Part shown: piece after piece, positions 50,083-63,800 of the stretch
How the letters are laid out: the number at the start of each line of letters is the position of its first letter
Position numbering within the stretch: the stretch's first letter is position 1
Assembly: GCA_034509735.1 (NCBI GenBank)
Contig: JACGWO010000010.1
Location: 1,674,001 to 1,738,000 of the forward strand
Origin: Sesamum alatum
Taxonomy: Eukaryota > Streptophyta > Magnoliopsida > Lamiales > Pedaliaceae
DNA: 64,000 nucleotides
Reading direction: 5' to 3'
The notes under the pieces: model-generated
What the model saw: only the letters and a program-made list of their open reading frames with translations
What the model was told of the DNA's origin: nothing
Database searches by the model: none
Translations under genes and position numbers: made by a program

Positions 50083-50546
50083 GGTAAATTACGGCTACAT
50101 TCCATGATATTTAACATGAACCTGTCTCCTTACTTGAAAAATTATAAATACATTTTTTAAATAAAAAATAATTATGTAGCCCTAAAACGATGAGGTGAAA
50201 ATTTATAACTTTATACTTATTAAACCTTTTCTTAAAAAAAAAAAAGCAACGTTTGAAAGAAAGTAAAAAAAAAATTGAGGGTGGGTAAAGTAAATTAATA
50301 ATATGGCATATTGGTCTGTAAAAGTATTTTAATTTTTTTAAAAATTATATAAAAGTATAAATTATAATTCAAAAAGACATTTTGATCAATTCATCACAAA
50401 AATTGGATGAAAATCTGACGAAAATTAATTGAATGAGCTCATTGTTAGACGAACGCTAAAATCAAGGAGGTATTGTAATTTTTTGAACAATAAAAAAAAT
50501 ATTTATAATTACACCAAACCTCGAGGGAGATGACTATAATTTACCC
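50083..50546. mobile_element. MITE family A, copy 4
   Basis: Left end GGTAAATTACGGCTACATTCC; right end, reversed, GGGTAAATTATAGTCATCTCC. Words shared with other copies are AAAAATTATAAATAC and TTATAATTACACCAAACCTC. It is flanked by T-runs on both sides, so a target duplication of T's is possible but not provable. Confidence 0.65.
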
Positions 50547-50864
50547 TTTTTTTTAATTAACTTTTACATCGAACAAAAATGATTTTAAACAGTGTAATAA
50601 GAGTTTTGAAAGGTTTAAAACCAACTTAGGATTCTCACTATAAGAAATGCCCAAAATCAACCAAGAGTTACTTTACCCACTTTTCTACGTTAGTTAAATA
50701 TATAAATTAACTATTACCCTCCTCATGTTTTACCAGATAACTTATATATATATATATATATGTAAAAATTATAAAACAGTACTCACTGTTAAAAGCGATT
50801 TTATGTTAATATTAACTTTTATTTTTTAAAAATACTCACTGTCAAACACAATTTAATATTTATA

Positions 50865-51759
50865 AGGGTTAAATACGTTTTGCACTTCTAAACTATACAT
50901 GTAGTCCTATTTAGACCCCTAAAATATGAAAGATAATAAAAAATCATAACAAAATAATTTGACATTGAAATGACACAAATGCCCTTCTCACTTATCTCCT
51001 ATACTTTTTATTTTATTCCTAAAGGTATGTATTATTACTTCGCCAAAACTACTTTTAGTAATTTAAAATTTTACTCAAATTTTATTTAAAAAATAGCATT
51101 TAAAATTTAGTTTTTTTATTAATTATGTTGTAAAAAATATTTACAAGTACACTATATGCATATATGTTTTACAAAGTAAATTACTTATGTTAAAAAATAC
51201 ATGTAAATATGTGTAAATACATAATGCATATAATTTTATAAAAAAGTATGTTATATAACTTATAAATTTTTGTTCAGATATATGTTTGCATAATTAAATT
51301 ATATCATATCATTACTCAAAAGATTATAGAATATTATAGATTTTCATATTTTATGTGTATTATGTTCGATAGTATTTTTAAATTGTATCAATAAATTTTA
51401 TTTTTTAAAAAAAAGTTCCATATATATATAACAACACATGCAAAAATTATGTAAATTTATAAATAATTGTAAAAAAAATATATGAACTGTAAATTTATAG
51501 AGTTTATACAGATTCTATACTAATTATATAAATAAATAAACTTTGGATAATATTTATGTTAAATATAGATTTTATAATGAATCAAATTATGGATTAGGGG
51601 AAAGATTGAAATAAACATATTTTAGGGATGTAAACAATAAGGATATTTTCGTCATAAAAAATTAATCCATATTATGAGGAATTATTTTATTATATTTTAT
51701 AGTTTAGTGGGTAAATATACTTTATACATAATTTAGGAATATAAAGTGTATTTAACCCT
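50865..51759. mobile_element. MITE-like element with ~30 bp TIR and 7 bp target duplication
   Basis: Left end AGGGTTAAATACGTTTTGCA; reversed right end AGGGTTAAATACACTTTATA. Similarity continues further in (CTTCTAAACTATA against ATTCCTAAATTAT). It is flanked by ATTTATA on both sides (50858-50864 and 51760-51766). The interior is about 85% AT and non-coding. Confidence 0.75.
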
Positions 51760-53085
51760 ATTTATAATAACTTTAATCTTTTAAAAAACATCATATACGT
51801 GTTTTACTCATTTTCAACACTTTTTTACAATTATCAAAACATGATTTGACATTTACAATAAATATTGTACCAAAAAGCAATACTTGAACATATATTAATC
51901 ATTTCTCATTTTAAAAAAAACATATATTCATCATTTCGTCAATAATATTTAAATCTTCTCAAAATAACACCAAGCACTCGTGGGATTGAATTTTTCATTT
52001 CAAATTATATTATATCTTTTTAATTATTTTAATATATACACGAACATATATAAAAATAATTTGTTTTATTTAATAAAATACTTTATACATATAACATATA
52101 TATATATATTAATTGAAATAAAAAATACAACATACTTTAAAAAAGAATCTAATCGGAGCACTTGTTGTACTTTATAGGTTAAATTATATTGATACCCCAT
52201 GAAGTTATGACAAAATGCAATATCTCATATATTTTGTAAAATTATAACTTACCCCTATTCAAAGGCACTAAACAAAACACTTCCAAAAGAAACATGAAAT
52301 TAACATCCATAAGAGGGTATAGATATAATTTTGCAAAAGACATATAGTATTTGTGTAATTTAACATAACCTTAGAAAGCGTCAAGGTAGGAAAAATTCTA
52401 ACTCATATCTGGTTTGGCCAAACCTAAACTAATTATATAACAAGTGCAATACACTTTTTATGACATTAGTGTACTGTTCAAGAAAAATGACCAATCACAT
52501 GACAAGTGTATTACAATTGCTTTATGATTAATTTGATTCAATCAAATCTAATTTGGGCAAGAATTATTCGTCTTAATTTGGCCTACCTTTTAATACACAG
52601 TTCAAAGCGTGCAAAATCCAAACTCATTGTTTCAAACTTCTAAAACTTATGTAAAAACACTCTAAATAAAATTTCTTAATTTACTATGATAATTTGTTGT
52701 AAAACATCATAAAAAATACAAAAGATAAAATTAAGATACGAATCCAGAGTGTCAGAAGCCAAAATGGTTAATTTAATCATTACAGTAAAAAAACCGACAA
52801 TTATTATTATGACACCATAAGGAATAAATGGCTCTGCTTTCTTTCCCAACCTCCAACTCCAAGAAGGCAAAAGCACTGACGCTGTCGGTGCTTCACTCTA
52901 ACGTGTCCATTAATCCCCGCCCCATTCAACCCGTACTCCATTAACGCCTTCCTCCTCCCACCCCCACCACCATTAAACCACTCTCAACCACCGCCGTCAA
53001 TAAGTTCAGGAGCTCTCAGCTGTTTTGGAAGCGTTATCATTTTCTCACGCTCCGCCGAAACGCCGCAATAACTCCCAAGTTCCAG

Positions 53086-53106
53086 ATGGCTATACAGTTT
53101 CGCTAG
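53086..53106 (+). promoter_or_regulatory. Short upstream ORF in the GT34 leader
   Basis: ATG GCT ATA CAG TTT CGC followed by TAG lies 50 bases before the first in-frame ATG of the glycosyltransferase gene. If transcription starts upstream of it, as seems likely, it could reduce translation of the main frame. Inference from position only. Confidence 0.4.
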
Positions 53107-53156
53107 TCGACGAAATCCACCGTGACGACGTGGGGATTACTTTCGTGGGGTTTATA

Positions 53157-54545
53157 ATGGCTTCCTCGGAGCTATCCCAGTTCCAGATTTTCCCAATGGC
53201 TAGGCACAGTGGTCGGAGCAAAGCGGCGGCGTTCTTCGCCGACGGGTTTCTTTTCGTCGGTGGAGTTCTCGTGGCTTTTCTGCTGGTCTGTGCCCTTTGG
53301 TCTTTCTTCAGCCCCAGTCCCTCCCCTGCTCCTAGTTTCTCTACCTCCATTGTTTCCGCCAGGGAATCTTCAGATATCTCCGCCGCTGCCGCCACTCCGG
53401 CGGTTAGCTGCAGCGGTGATTCGGGCCCTAACCTGGGCCACGACCCACCCGACCAGAATTTCTACGACGACCGGAAACTGAGCTACAGCATCGATGCGGT
53501 GCCCGTTAAGAATTGGGACGAAAAGAGAAGAGAGTGGCTGAAGCAGCACCCGTCTTTCTCGGCCGGAGCAGAGAATCGAATTCTAATGGTGACCGGCTCC
53601 CAGGCCAAGCCGTGCAAGAATCCCATCGGCGATTACCTTCTCCTGAAGCTGTTCAAGAACAAGGTGGATTACTGCAGACGCCACGGCATCGACATCTTCT
53701 ACAACAACGTCTTACTCCAGCCGAAAATGTTCTCCTTCTGGGCCAAAACCCCCACCGTGAAGGCGGCGATGCTGGCCCACCCGGAGGCGGAGTGGATCTG
53801 GTGGGTGGATTCCGACGCGGCGTTCACGGACATGGACTTCAAGCTGCCTCTCGATCGATACAAAGACCATAACTTGGTGGTCCACGGGTGGCCGAGTTTG
53901 ATCCAGGAGAAGAAGAGCTGGACCAGCATCAACGCCGGCGTGTTTCTGATCCGTAACAGTCAGTGGGCCATGGATTTCATGGACGTGTGGGCCAGCATGG
54001 GCCCACAATCACCGGACTATGATAAATGGGGTGAAATCTTGAGCACAATGTTCAAAGATAAGATCTTCCCGGAATCTGACGATCAGTCTGGCTTGGTTTA
54101 TTTGCTTTTAAAAGAAAAAGAAAAATGGGGGAATAAAATCTACGTGGAGGGTGAGTACTATTTTGAGGGGTACTGGATGGAAATTGTCGGCACATTTGAT
54201 AATATCACCGACCGGTACACGCAAATTGAGAAGGAGGCGCCGCCGCTGAGGCGGCGGCACGCCGAGAAAGTGAGCGAGAGCTACGCTAGGGTGTGGGAGG
54301 AGTACCTTAAGGATGCTGGGTACGGGAGGGGGAGCTGGCGGAGACCGTTCATCACGCATTTCACTGGGTGCCAGCCTTGCAGCGGAGACCACAACCAGAT
54401 GTACTCGGGGCAGACTTGCTTTGATGCAATGCAGAAAGCTCTGATGTTTGCTGATAATCAAGTTCTAAGGAATTATGGGTTCGTGCACCCTGATCTACTG
54501 GATCCCTCCACGGTCAATCTCCTGCCCTTTGATTATCCTGCTTGA
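53157..54545 (+). CDS. GT34 glycosyltransferase (alpha-galactosyl/xylosyltransferase-like, Golgi), copy A
   Basis: A single-exon gene of 462 aa from the first ATG. A second ATG at 53196 gives 449 aa and aligns better with the start of the neighbouring paralogue (MARHSG against MAKTST). It is a type II Golgi protein with a membrane anchor at about 30-52 (FLFVGGVLVAFLLVCALW), a Pro/Ser/Ala-rich stem to about 95, and then the GT34 catalytic domain. The D-x-D metal/nucleotide-sugar motif is D218-S-D220 in WWVDSDAAF. Other GT34 marks are RILMVTGSQ, NLVVHGWPSL, SINAGVFLIRNSQWAMDF, FPESDDQSGLVYLLL and HFTGCQPCSGDHNQMY. The family includes galactomannan galactosyltransferases and xyloglucan xylosyltransferases; the FTGCQPCSG-x-HN ending fits the galactosyltransferase-like (GT6/GMGT) group. 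The frame is open above the ATG but starts with no ATG. A CT-rich leader precedes it. Confidence 0.93.
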   Translation: MASSELSQFQIFPMARHSGRSKAAAFFADGFLFVGGVLVAFLLVCALWSFFSPSPSPAPSFSTSIVSARESSDISAAAATPAVSCSGDSGPNLGHDPPDQNFYDDRKLSYSIDAVPVKNWDEKRREWLKQHPSFSAGAENRILMVTGSQAKPCKNPIGDYLLLKLFKNKVDYCRRHGIDIFYNNVLLQPKMFSFWAKTPTVKAAMLAHPEAEWIWWVDSDAAFTDMDFKLPLDRYKDHNLVVHGWPSLIQEKKSWTSINAGVFLIRNSQWAMDFMDVWASMGPQSPDYDKWGEILSTMFKDKIFPESDDQSGLVYLLLKEKEKWGNKIYVEGEYYFEGYWMEIVGTFDNITDRYTQIEKEAPPLRRRHAEKVSESYARVWEEYLKDAGYGRGSWRRPFITHFTGCQPCSGDHNQMYSGQTCFDAMQKALMFADNQVLRNYGFVHPDLLDPSTVNLLPFDYPA

Positions 54546-56670
54546 GGGTTCTAAAATGATTAGAGTGGTAGCAATTCAATTTTTTCTTTTTTGGCGTTTT
54601 CTTTTCTAATTTTCTAATTTGTATAATGTAATATAATATATAGTATGTAATTTGTGTGAGCATATAGGTATATAAGTATGTGAGAAAATGTGTCAAAGTG
54701 GCCCTTAATTTTGTTGGGGGATATGAATTAGTGATGCCATAATGTGGAATGCTGTGTTCATCTGAACTAGGTTGCCAATGTTGGATCACATGTCTTTATG
54801 TATATTTAAATTTTAAACTACTCCGACATTGATTTTTGTGTATTAAGTGAGTTGTACTAAGTCTAATACATATTACATGATAATAAGTATGTAAACGAAA
54901 CACGAGATTAAGTACGAGATCCAAAACTAAAACTTTTGTCGATCCAAGAAAAATTTGTCCCTCATTAGGTATTGATTATATGAACTGTCCAAACAAGAAT
55001 TTTTATATAGCGAACAATCAATTTAGATATTCACGGTTGAGAAGTATGCTTGGAAAGGGGAAGCAACAAACGTCTATTATTGAATTGACAGCGACTCGAT
55101 TTGATTTCTTTTTTCAGAACGTTTAGTTTACTGTCCAAGCCACAAAATTGAGCTTCTTAGGGTGTCTTTCTTAACATAAGTGAAACTAGAGTAATCGATG
55201 GATGGCCGTATACGCTAGGTAAATGGTTGGGGATTGAGCATGATGGGATTGAAAATTACGCTACAATTGCAGTAGCCCTCAAACCAGAGTGTAGTTAAAT
55301 GTGATGACTGGGCAATGATCGATGCTCTGCTCTTTAGTTCCTTGCTCTTGCTTTTTGACATTTTGGAGTCTTGAATTACTTTTGGCCTTGGAACGTATAA
55401 ATAGAGCATGATTAGCGGATGTATATGCATCGACGCTTTTCAGCTAATAATGCAGGCTCGACTGTTTGAGGCACTATTGGGCTATAAGAGCAGTCGTTTT
55501 TTCTTTTTGACTCAATTATGGTGTTCATTTTCTAAAAAGTACGGTTGGCCGACTGTTGGTATAAAAATGATGTCATATATTTTATTTAGAGAGAAATTTT
55601 ATACAAGTGGCATGATTATTTTAAATGGAGCGAAAGATGCAATAAGATTTGCAATAGAAATCCAATCCGTCCATATATACTCAAAACTTCTCATGTAATT
55701 AATACACGATTGTTCGAACTGATCAATGACTCTATTAGAGCTCTTGATGTTGGGACACATGCATGGTAGCATCCCACAGCTACATATTCATCGTACAACA
55801 ATCAAAATGTGTACACAATTCAAATAAAGTGTCAAAATTACTTAGAAAAGACAACAAACTAATAAGAGACTTGAAATATGAACTAATTGTCCTGATATCC
55901 CTTAGAAAAGTGGTTTGAATGGGCTTCAATTCAGGGGAAAATTGCAACACTGTTATGGTGGAGAAAGCGGCACAAGTCTTTGGTATTATTGCATACTCAT
56001 CGTTGATGATAAAGAAACAGAGGGAAAAATACAAAATATGGACCATAATATTCTTCTTGTTTAGTGTTCACACACATGTTCTTGTCCAAATGAAGATTTG
56101 TCGGCCAACCTTCGGTCAATATCTATCCATCTCCTCCAAGTCCAGAGCACTGCCCGTTTGCCCCAATTAGCGGGTTATTAACCCAACTAATTGGCTCAAG
56201 CTGGTATTATACTTGCATATAGTTGATTCAAATTCGATCAAATTCGATTTGTATTAGAATTTTTTTTTTAAAGAAGGAAAAAAATGACAAAAAAGCAAAA
56301 GTTACCATCAATTAAGGGAAACCCCAAGCAAAGATCATGACAAAGTCCATTTCTTCTGCACAATTTCAAGACTTTCATATGTACAAATACAAAAAGTTTG
56401 TGCCTACCCATTAATCACGACCAATGAAAAGAATAACATAGTTTGAACGATCTTGCACGATGTTTTTCTACTTTTGTAAAAATTTCACGAGTTTATTTTG
56501 AAAACACAGTGTAACAAAGAGAAATTTTGGGTTTATATTGCTCAAACTCCTTGTTCACTCAACGTGGATTGATAATACACACTCATAAAAGAAGTTAATG
56601 TGAAAAATTCCATTGTACTAAGATATACTACTTGGTTCTATGAGCAAATAACAATACAAATTCCATATTC
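54546..56670. other. Spacer between the tail-to-tail GT34 genes
   Basis: Holds the 3'UTRs of both glycosyltransferase genes. No further gene is recognised. A patch near 55560-55690 carries GATTTGCAATAGAAATCCAATC-like words that recur in the inverted-repeat patch near 63355-63525, suggesting another small dispersed repeat. Confidence 0.5.
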
Positions 56671-57972
56671 TCAACTGAATCCGTTTGATTCATCTCCCGG
56701 ATAATCAAACGGCAGAGGCCTAACGTAGGATCCATTGGCAATGTCCGGGTGCACGAACCCATAACTGCGAAGCACCTGATTATCCGCAAAGCTGAGTGCC
56801 CTTTCCATCCCCACCCAGCAAGAATCCCCCTCATACGCCGGATTATGCTCTCCACTGCACGGCTGACACCCCGTGAAGTGCGTGATGAACGGTCTCCGCC
56901 ATCCGCTATCGTGCCTCTCCCCGCCTTCCGCCGCCAAGCGCCTTTCCAGCTCCGCCGCGTAGCTCTCCCTCACCGCCTCCGCGTGCCGCCGCCTCAGCCT
57001 CGGCACCCGCTTTTCTACCTCCACGTACTTCTTGGCAATACGATCAAATTTATTGACGATGGCCAGCCAGTAGCCGTGCAAGGAGTACTCGTTTTCCACG
57101 TAAATCATGTCACCCCATTTCCTACTTCCTTTCAGAAGCAAATATATGAGCGCCGATTGATCATCGGATTCTGGGAACAATTTGTCCTTGAGGGTTGATC
57201 TCAAAATCCGGCCCCATTTCGGGTAGTCCGGGCTTTTCGGGCCCATGCTGGCCCAAACATCAAGGAAATCCATCGACCACTGGCAGTTTCGTAACAGGAA
57301 AACGCCGGCGTTCACCGCCACCCAGCTCTTCTTCTCGTAAATCAAATTGGGCCAGCCGTGGACGACGAGGTTGTGATCCTTGTACCTCTCCAACGGAATC
57401 TTGAACTCCATGTCTGTAAAGATAGCATCCGAATCGACCCAAAAGATCCACTCGGCTTCCGGGTGGGCCAACATCGCAGCCCTGATTATTGGTATCTTGG
57501 CCCAAAATGAGCGCATTTTCGGATCCAGCAATGCGTTGTTGTAGAAAATGTCATACCCATGAATTCTACTGTAATCAACCTTGTTCTTGAAACACCTAAG
57601 TAACAAATGATCTCCGGAAGGATTCTTACATGGCGAAGGCTGAGATCCCGTGACAACGAGTACACGATTCCTCGAGAACATGGTCGTGTAATGCTTTAAC
57701 CACTCGCTCCTCTTCTCATCCCAATCAATCACGGGTTTATCTATGGTGTAGTGGATTTCAGGGTCGTCGTAGAATGTTTTACGTAGAGGTTCTTGGCTCA
57801 TGTTAAGTGGTCGGCCACCTTGCAGACATTCTTTGATGTTGGGCTTGGACAACAACGTTGAAAAGCTGGGCAACGGGTCAGTGAAAACCCATAGAGCACA
57901 AAACAGCAGAGCTGTCCCTGCCGCTGCAATACATAAAGACCTGTCTCTCGCAGAAGTCGATGTCTTAGCCAT
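56671..57972 (-). CDS. GT34 glycosyltransferase (galactomannan galactosyltransferase-like, Golgi), copy B
   Basis: A single-exon gene of 433 aa, tail to tail with copy A. The ATG at 57972 opens MAKTSTSARD, followed by a short membrane anchor (about 12-31, LCIAAAGTALLFCALWVF) and a shorter stem than copy A. Catalytic-domain motifs are RVLVVTGSQ, D180-S-D182 in FWVDSDAIF, NLVVHGWPNLI, AVNAGVFLLRNCQWSMDFL, FPESDDQSALIYLLL and HFTGCQPCSGEHNPAY. It ends FADNQVLRSYGFVHPDI then PLPFDYPGDESNGFS, eight residues past the end of copy A. All expected GT34 residues that I can judge are present. Copies A and B differ clearly throughout, so the duplication is much older than the NDUFS4-NAGS one. Acceptor specificity cannot be read from sequence. 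Confidence 0.93.
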   Translation of the reverse strand: MAKTSTSARDRSLCIAAAGTALLFCALWVFTDPLPSFSTLLSKPNIKECLQGGRPLNMSQEPLRKTFYDDPEIHYTIDKPVIDWDEKRSEWLKHYTTMFSRNRVLVVTGSQPSPCKNPSGDHLLLRCFKNKVDYSRIHGYDIFYNNALLDPKMRSFWAKIPIIRAAMLAHPEAEWIFWVDSDAIFTDMEFKIPLERYKDHNLVVHGWPNLIYEKKSWVAVNAGVFLLRNCQWSMDFLDVWASMGPKSPDYPKWGRILRSTLKDKLFPESDDQSALIYLLLKGSRKWGDMIYVENEYSLHGYWLAIVNKFDRIAKKYVEVEKRVPRLRRRHAEAVRESYAAELERRLAAEGGERHDSGWRRPFITHFTGCQPCSGEHNPAYEGDSCWVGMERALSFADNQVLRSYGFVHPDIANGSYVRPLPFDYPGDESNGFS

Positions 57973-59348
57973 GACTGGTTTTTTGAAACATGGGAGAGGC
58001 TTTGCGTCTTGGGAACTATATATACATCTTTTCGTGTATTGACAAGATTCAGAGTTTCAACAGCATAAATCTTTCTGGTAAGAAATCGAGGCAAATGAGT
58101 AAGAAATTAAGAATATGGGAGAAAGAGGAATGTAATTGCAGAAGAGGATAGTAGGATCTACGTATTTAATGGGCGGTGGGATTTGAAAATTAAGAGACAA
58201 GAGAGAGAGACGTATGGTGAGGTTGTAAGAACGATATTAGCGGCACAAGGGAAGCGATGGATTTGGAAAGTTTTAAACCCATGCGGGGTAAATTCTTGAG
58301 GCATGCATGCATGTCATGTGATGTGTCAGTGAGTGATAAATTGAGAGAAATGGATTAGCGGGCTTGTCCGAAATTGTGGTTGAAACTGTAGATTGATTGA
58401 TGAAGTGAAGAAAGGAGGCCGTCTTTCTCAATGCATCTCAAAGAGAAAGAAACGTTATTTTTCAAAGTGAGAAAATCACGAGAATTACGTGTCAAACTCA
58501 AAAGGTTTCTTGGTTACTGAAAAGGAAGGTCGTGTAATGTGACAACTGGAATGAGACGCTCCTGTTCTTATTCGGATTCCAATTAAATCAGCTGAGTTCA
58601 TTTGTGGTGAGTGTTACCGCCTCTCATGCGGGTTCAATCCCCGACAATGGCGTCTAAAATCCCTTTATTTGAATCTGTCAGTGCCCAGTTGAGCTACCTT
58701 TTGCTGATAACAAAACAATGGGCAAGTTTCCAGTCGAGCTATCAATGGGTATCATATGAGTGTGAGCAACCAATTGATATTTTATAAAACCAGAAAAGTA
58801 AAACTACCCCTTAAATCTTTTTTCTCCAAACACATGCAAAAAAATACAAACAGAAGGGAGAGAGAGGTGACTGCTTCTCAAATCAATTTCAGACACAGAA
58901 ATTGAAATAGTTGTACCACCTCGTTGCGGTTGTGCTCTTTAATTCGAAGCATGCAGATGACACAGTATTGATGGCCTCATCATGGGCGTTGTTCACTTCA
59001 GCATGCAACAAAACACGGATGATGTTGTTGTTTTCTTGTTCATCTTCAGTTATCATGCTCAAGTAAACTTTAGACCTCCATCCACAACCTTCCTCAGATA
59101 TATACAATGTGAGAAACTTAACGACCTTAAGAAATTTTAGTTGTTTAATATGCATAATCCTGCCTATAGTTTTCGCAAGACAACAAGCACCAACACAGTA
59201 TTCATTGTTTAGCATCTGCATATACAATTCAGAATACATTTTGTTAACTTAAACTTCATGCAGACATTTTTAGCAAGACAACATGAATGTGTCGCAAGCA
59301 ACCTCGGTATCAAGTCCAAGACAATCGTTATGAAACCATGGTATTTGC
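57973..59348. other. GT34 copy B promoter and spacer to the RuvB-like 2 relic
   Basis: No supported gene. A tRNA-like fragment near 58605-58660 (GGTTCAATCCC after GTGTTACCGCC) may be the promoter part of an old tRNA-derived SINE, but no cloverleaf or tail is present. The minus-strand ORF 58889-59239 (116 codons) has balanced composition but no recognised domain and may be a relic exon. Confidence 0.45.
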
Positions 59349-59389
59349 TTAATCTTCATCTCCCTCTCCTGATGGCACATGTATTGGCA

Positions 59390-59399
59390 TTCCATTAAG
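59390..59399. repeat. Target-site duplication, left copy
   Basis: TTCCATTAAG abuts the left end of the MITE at 59400 and is repeated exactly at 60318-60327. Confidence 0.9.
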
Positions 59400-60779
<1,380 letters not shown>

Positions 60780-60891
60780 TCAACGAAAAGCATGTGAACT
60801 TCTTCTCTCCACTCTGCTACCTTTTGTGTCAATTTGTTCCCTAACTTCTGAACGAATTTCACCAGTGAACAGAGCCAGGAATCCCTGTGTT

Positions 60892-63800
60892 CTGAAATTT
60901 GGAGAGAAGACTGTGATCAGAAGGATGACAAGATTATCCTATAAAAATGGAAAACGGAACCTTAAGCGAGTCCCTCTTAAATTAAACAACAAACTGCAGA
61001 ACAATTTATACTTATGGATCATATCACTCATTCTCAAGTTATAGATAACATTGTCTTTGGTTCTATAGAGCAAACTCCATAGATTCAGGTAATGTTCAGC
61101 AATAACAGAAAAAGTGGAATATTCGATGTCAAGCGTGTCAAGACATAACTGCTAGATATGTCACACACTTAATTGGGTGAACCATTTGAATTGGATCATA
61201 CAACTTTCAAATCTAATGGTGTTTATCCAAGGGATTGTTTACTTTTGGGCTTAAATGTATTTTTGGTGTCGTAATTCAAGTTATTTAGTATTTTTTACTT
61301 TTAATTTTTTAGGATAATATTTTCGTCCTACATTTTTTTAATTTTTGCGATTTCAATCATTTTTCATATTTATTGAAGTTTACATTTCTCGCCAAAAAAA
61401 TACATATGCATTTCATGTAACCTTTTAAAATTAGGGCTACTATTTCTATTGAATCATTTTTGCTAGTATTTTTTTCATTTAACTTTATAAAATAATATTT
61501 TGGTCCTGCATTTTTTTAATTTTTGCAATTTCAATCTTGTTTTCTCCGGAGCTCACCCTTCTCGGTGGTGGAAGTGAACTCCGACGAGAAAAGGACTGAG
61601 ATTGCAAAAATTAAAAAGATGCAGGATCAAATGACAAATAGAAAATTAAAGGACAAAAATACCAAATAAACTAAAGGGTAAATTACAGCTACCTCCCTAA
61701 GGTTTGACATAATTATAAACACCCAATCGTTTTTAAAAAAATTATAAATACCCTCCTTAAATGGAACATACTTATGTAGTCACTAAACGGAGATGTCAAT
61801 CCTTGCTGAACTTTTTATCTTTTACCAAAAAAAAAAAATGTTTGAAAAAATTCAGTAAAATAAATAATTCATAGATAATATCAGTCCATAAAAGTATTTT
61901 AAAAGATTCTAAAAAATATACCAAAAGGTATTTGTAATTACAAATACCTTCTTGTTATAATTCCGAAACAACAAGAAGGTACTTATAATTATGTCAAAAT
62001 TCAAGAAAAATAATTATAATTACCCTAAACTATTTACATGACCAAAAAAAAAATGCATTTCAGTCTTAATATTTTGGACATGCTTTATTTGCTCCGCTCT
62101 TCTTCAAATACGTTTGACATGGTGCAAGAACCTTTATATTGATCAAAAGTCATAAGCTAGACCGGTTAAAAAGGTGGAATTATAAGGAAAGTTCAAATTC
62201 GAATCAAGTTTGATCGAACCAAACCAATCATAGAGTGAGTGTGATATATTTGCTATATGATTAGTCACTTTTCTTAAATTATACACTAATCACATAACAA
62301 ATGTATTACACTTAACATATGATTAATTCAAATTTAATCAAACCAGACCCAGATTAGAATTTCCCGAATCATAATTACCTACTTGATAGTGGATCACTTA
62401 AAGACCTAGTCCACATTTCTGATTTACAAGTAGCTTGATACATACATGTTGATTGTGGTGAAGTGATGTTCACACCACCAGCAGCCACCAGGTCCACCAC
62501 ATTAAAATGACAGCATATATCACTTCACCTTCACCCACCAAATCAACTTTATAAATACATAAAATATTAGAAATTTCACAAAGTCAAATTGTTAATTAAT
62601 TAAAATAATTCTTCTTATTATTTCTTTAAATTTTTTTGACGGTTGTGCTTCCACTCCGCCACTATGCTCCTCCAATAATATTTATTTTACATGGGTTAAT
62701 ATTGTTGGACACCTGTAATGTGCAAGGCCAAGCGAATAACTAAATTATGAAATAATTATAATTTTAGTCCTGAAAATATATAAGTTACAGTTTAATGTTA
62801 TCAAAATTAAGTTTGATAATTTTGTCCTTAAATAAAACAATGGCAGTTTAGTCAATTCAAGGTGAAACTTCATAAATTGGCTGAAAAAATGTATGTGTTA
62901 TCCACGTAACATCCCAATTTAAAGATTTTCGATCAGAATTGTCAGCAAATTGTCATTCTTTTTAATTACAGGACCAAATTATCAAATTTGAGTTCAACAC
63001 AACAAAAATTATCACCATACTAAAATTGTAATTTTCCTACTACTTTAATTCACAGTAAACTATGTTGGTGGTCTGTCCACCAACGTATTGAATTATTGGA
63101 CAAATTATGATTTTAATTATGAATTCGATTATCTCCAATATAATTTATGATAAATTTGGTCATCAGTCTGAATCAATGTGTACTATACCTTCATCGCCGC
63201 ATCTTGACAAATTTGATTATTAACTTGAGGCAATGGAGCAGTGCAAAGTGGGGCATGCATCTATTTTTTAATAATAACAATTAAGCCATAATTATTAGCA
63301 AGAAAAGCCATTAAACATGCCCACTATACATCAATATGCCACTAATTACTTTGATCGAATTTTTTGTTACAAAATCTATTCCATTTAATATGTGTATGTA
63401 CGTCACGTGTATAAAATCTTTATTCAACTAAAATACATCATGTCATCTTATACACGTAGCGTGTGTATATTGAATAAAGTAAAAGATGAAATAAATTTTG
63501 CAACAGAAAATACAATCGACTAATTACTAGATGATACCTCATAAAAAATAAAATTATCATCTTATGGTGGTCTTTTCTGATGATGATGACCACATCTGTA
63601 TAAAGTTTCTTAATCAAATTAGCTACAATATTTCTATAAAATCCACTAATATATGTTGATTCTTGCTGTCCTAAGTGTGTACAATTTATACATGGCTTGT
63701 ATTTTTATGCTGATAATTTATGGTTGACAATAATCGATCATTTATATTAATCTCCACTGGAAAGAGACACACATGGCCTAAAACCAGCATGCTGACATAA

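Larger units (their letters stand above)
47998..53085. other. Gene-poor AT-rich region with repeats
   Basis: No gene is recognised. Related low-complexity repeats carry ATTTACACAAATCACCTCT-type and TAACATCATTACACAA-type words (48540-48810 and 49110-49360, similar to 22300-22560). There is an (AT)n run near 49752-49773 and MITEs at 50083-50546 and 50865-51759. The last ~200 bases are the promoter and leader of the GT34 gene. Confidence 0.5.

Noticed and set aside
53025..53156. 44-codon N-terminal extension of GT34 copy A
   Set aside because: The open frame continues upstream but begins with TTG, not ATG, and the extra residues have no counterpart in copy B or the family.
53090..54461. Several long minus-strand ORFs opposite GT34 copy A, and likewise opposite copy B
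   Set aside because: They arise from the GC-rich codon use of the real genes on the other strand and have no protein-like motifs.
58605..58660. tRNA-like or SINE-like fragment
   Set aside because: A B-box-like GGTTCAATCCC is present, but no cloverleaf, clear A box or 3' tail was found.
58889..59239. 116-codon minus-strand ORF next to the RuvB-like 2 relic
   Set aside because: No domain recognised and no splice context; too weak to call a gene, though a relic exon is possible.
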